From Alphaproteobacteria bacterium UBA7371 (lineage in GTDB: Bacteria; Pseudomonadota; Alphaproteobacteria; UBA8317): a stretch of DNA of 14,749 nucleotides. The position numbers were made by a program, and so were the translations under genes. Shown piece after piece: positions 13,709 to 14,749 of the stretch. The stretch's first letter is position 1, and each line of letters starts with the position of its first letter. Where the stretch lies: contig DKOD01000174.1 in the NCBI GenBank assembly GCA_002469865.1, forward strand, positions 13,154-27,902, given 5' to 3'. The notes beneath the pieces are model-generated. The model was not told where the DNA came from, made no database searches, and saw only the letters and a program-made list of their open reading frames with translations.

Positions 13709-14749
13709 ATGCCGTTCCGTCGTATCACCCATCTTTTTAAAAATGAGGCAGCTGGTGGGGTTCTTCTGATGTTGGCCGCCGCACTGGCACTCATTCTCGT
13801 GAATATTGGTTACAAGGAAAGTTACGATTTGGTCATGGGGGCCAAATTCACCATTGGCTTTGAGGGGTTTCAACTTTCCAAAGCATTGATTTTGTGGATC
13901 AATGATCTGTTAATGGCCTTGTTCTTCCTTCTCGTCGGTCTGGAAGTGAAAAGAGACATCGTCGAGGGACAGCTTTCGTCCATCCGCCAAGCCCAGCTTC
14001 CTTTGGCGGCTGCTATTGGTGGCATGGCGGTGCCTGCCTTAATTTATATTTTTATCAATAAGGACAATCCCAACCCTGAGGCGCTCAACGGATGGGCGAT
14101 ACCGTCGGCCACTGATATTGCCTTTGCCCTTGGTGTCTTGGCCCTTCTCAAAAGCCGGGCACCATTATTCCTTAAGGTGTTTTTGACAGCCATTGCGATC
14201 ATTGATGATCTTGGGGCCATCATCATTATTGCTGCTTTTTATACCGCAGAATTGAATTTCCAGGCCTTGGCCGGGGCCGGTGTGGTGCTTGCTCTTTTGG
14301 CAATGTTGAATTTGTCGGGTGCAAGATCGATCACCCCTTATTTGCTGTTGGGCGCAATTTTGTGGGTGTTCGTGCTTAAATCCGGTATTCACGCTACCTT
14401 GGCAGGTGTCGCCGTGGCCATGGCCATTCCTTTGGCACGTAAGGATAGTGAATATGAGCCCCCGCTTCTCAGGTTGGAACATGGCCTTGCGCCGTATGTA
14501 TCCTTTTTTATCCTTCCTATTTTTGCCTTTGCCAATGCAGGGGTGCCCCTGGGTGGGCTCACCTTTGCAAGCCTTGGTGAGGGTATTTCCCTTGGCATCA
14601 TCCTTGGGTTGGTGCTTGGCAAATTGGCGGGTGTTTTTGGTGCCACCGGACTCGTGATTGGCCTTGGGTTATCCCGTAGGCCAAGCGAGGTAAGTTGGAC
14701 ACAATTGGTGGCCGTATCTGCGCTATGTGGGATTGGTTTTACCATGAGC
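13709..14749 (+). CDS. nhaA: Na+/H+ antiporter NhaA, partial at right edge
   Basis: I translated this directly from ATG 13709: 347 codons, open to the last base. It follows NhaA throughout: NEAAGGVLLMLAAALAL at the start, LWINDLLMALFFLLVGLEVK, ATDIAFALGVLALL with D136, FLTAIAIIDDLGAIIIIAAF with the paired D166-D167, LKSGIHATLAGV, and CGIGFTMS at the edge. D166-D167 correspond to E. coli D163-D164, the cation- and proton-binding pair, and D136 to D133. NhaA is an inner-membrane exchanger that moves two protons in per Na+ out, for salt and alkaline-pH tolerance. By comparison with the 388-residue E. coli protein, about 40 C-terminal residues lie beyond the window. TAAGGGG is 5 nt upstream of the start. 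No NhaR-type regulator gene is adjacent in the window. Confidence 0.96.
   Translation, partial: MPFRRITHLFKNEAAGGVLLMLAAALALILVNIGYKESYDLVMGAKFTIGFEGFQLSKALILWINDLLMALFFLLVGLEVKRDIVEGQLSSIRQAQLPLAAAIGGMAVPALIYIFINKDNPNPEALNGWAIPSATDIAFALGVLALLKSRAPLFLKVFLTAIAIIDDLGAIIIIAAFYTAELNFQALAGAGVVLALLAMLNLSGARSITPYLLLGAILWVFVLKSGIHATLAGVAVAMAIPLARKDSEYEPPLLRLEHGLAPYVSFFILPIFAFANAGVPLGGLTFASLGEGISLGIILGLVLGKLAGVFGATGLVIGLGLSRRPSEVSWTQLVAVSALCGIGFTMS

Overview
The window carries one arm of a type VI secretion system (T6SS) locus followed by unrelated metabolic and transport genes. The organism looks like a Gram-negative proteobacterium, most likely an alphaproteobacterium of moderate GC (about 50% by eye). 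The evidence is the lipoprotein TssJ (which implies an outer membrane), strong Shine-Dalgarno sites and the style of the proteins. No rRNA or other marker gene is present, so the lineage remains an inference.

Region 1 (1-10908) is the T6SS. tssA is read leftward off the window edge. From a 134-bp divergent intergenic region, a rightward series runs: a fused TssB-TssC-like sheath protein, an FHA-domain protein, tssJ, tssK, tssL, tssM and a very small protein-kinase-like gene. tssK/tssL and tssL/tssM overlap by 4 nt (ATGA), and the kinase start lies 19 nt inside the end of tssM, so this is very probably one operon. TssJ-TssL-TssM form the envelope-spanning membrane complex and TssK is the baseplate adaptor docked on it. 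TssA assists baseplate and sheath assembly. The FHA protein and mini-kinase look like a reduced form of the threonine-phosphorylation switch (PpkA/Fha) known from other T6SSs. Separate tssB, tssC, tssE, tssF, tssG, clpV, hcp and vgrG are absent here; they probably lie left of the window beyond tssA or elsewhere.

Region 2 (10909-11137) is a short convergent gap with no clear terminator. It holds a 32-codon ORF coupled to the kinase by ATGA, of doubtful reality.

Region 3 (11138-12642, minus strand) is a likely three-gene transcription unit: class I SAM methyltransferase, PaaI-like hotdog thioesterase and a PcaC-type carboxymuconolactone decarboxylase-family protein. Region 4 (12735-14749, plus strand) encodes an EamA/DMT transporter and then the Na+/H+ antiporter nhaA, cut by the right edge.

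The items most worth a second look are the TssB-TssC fusion and the roughly 172-residue kinase paired with an FHA protein. No tRNA, rRNA, CRISPR array, insertion sequence or integrase was seen.
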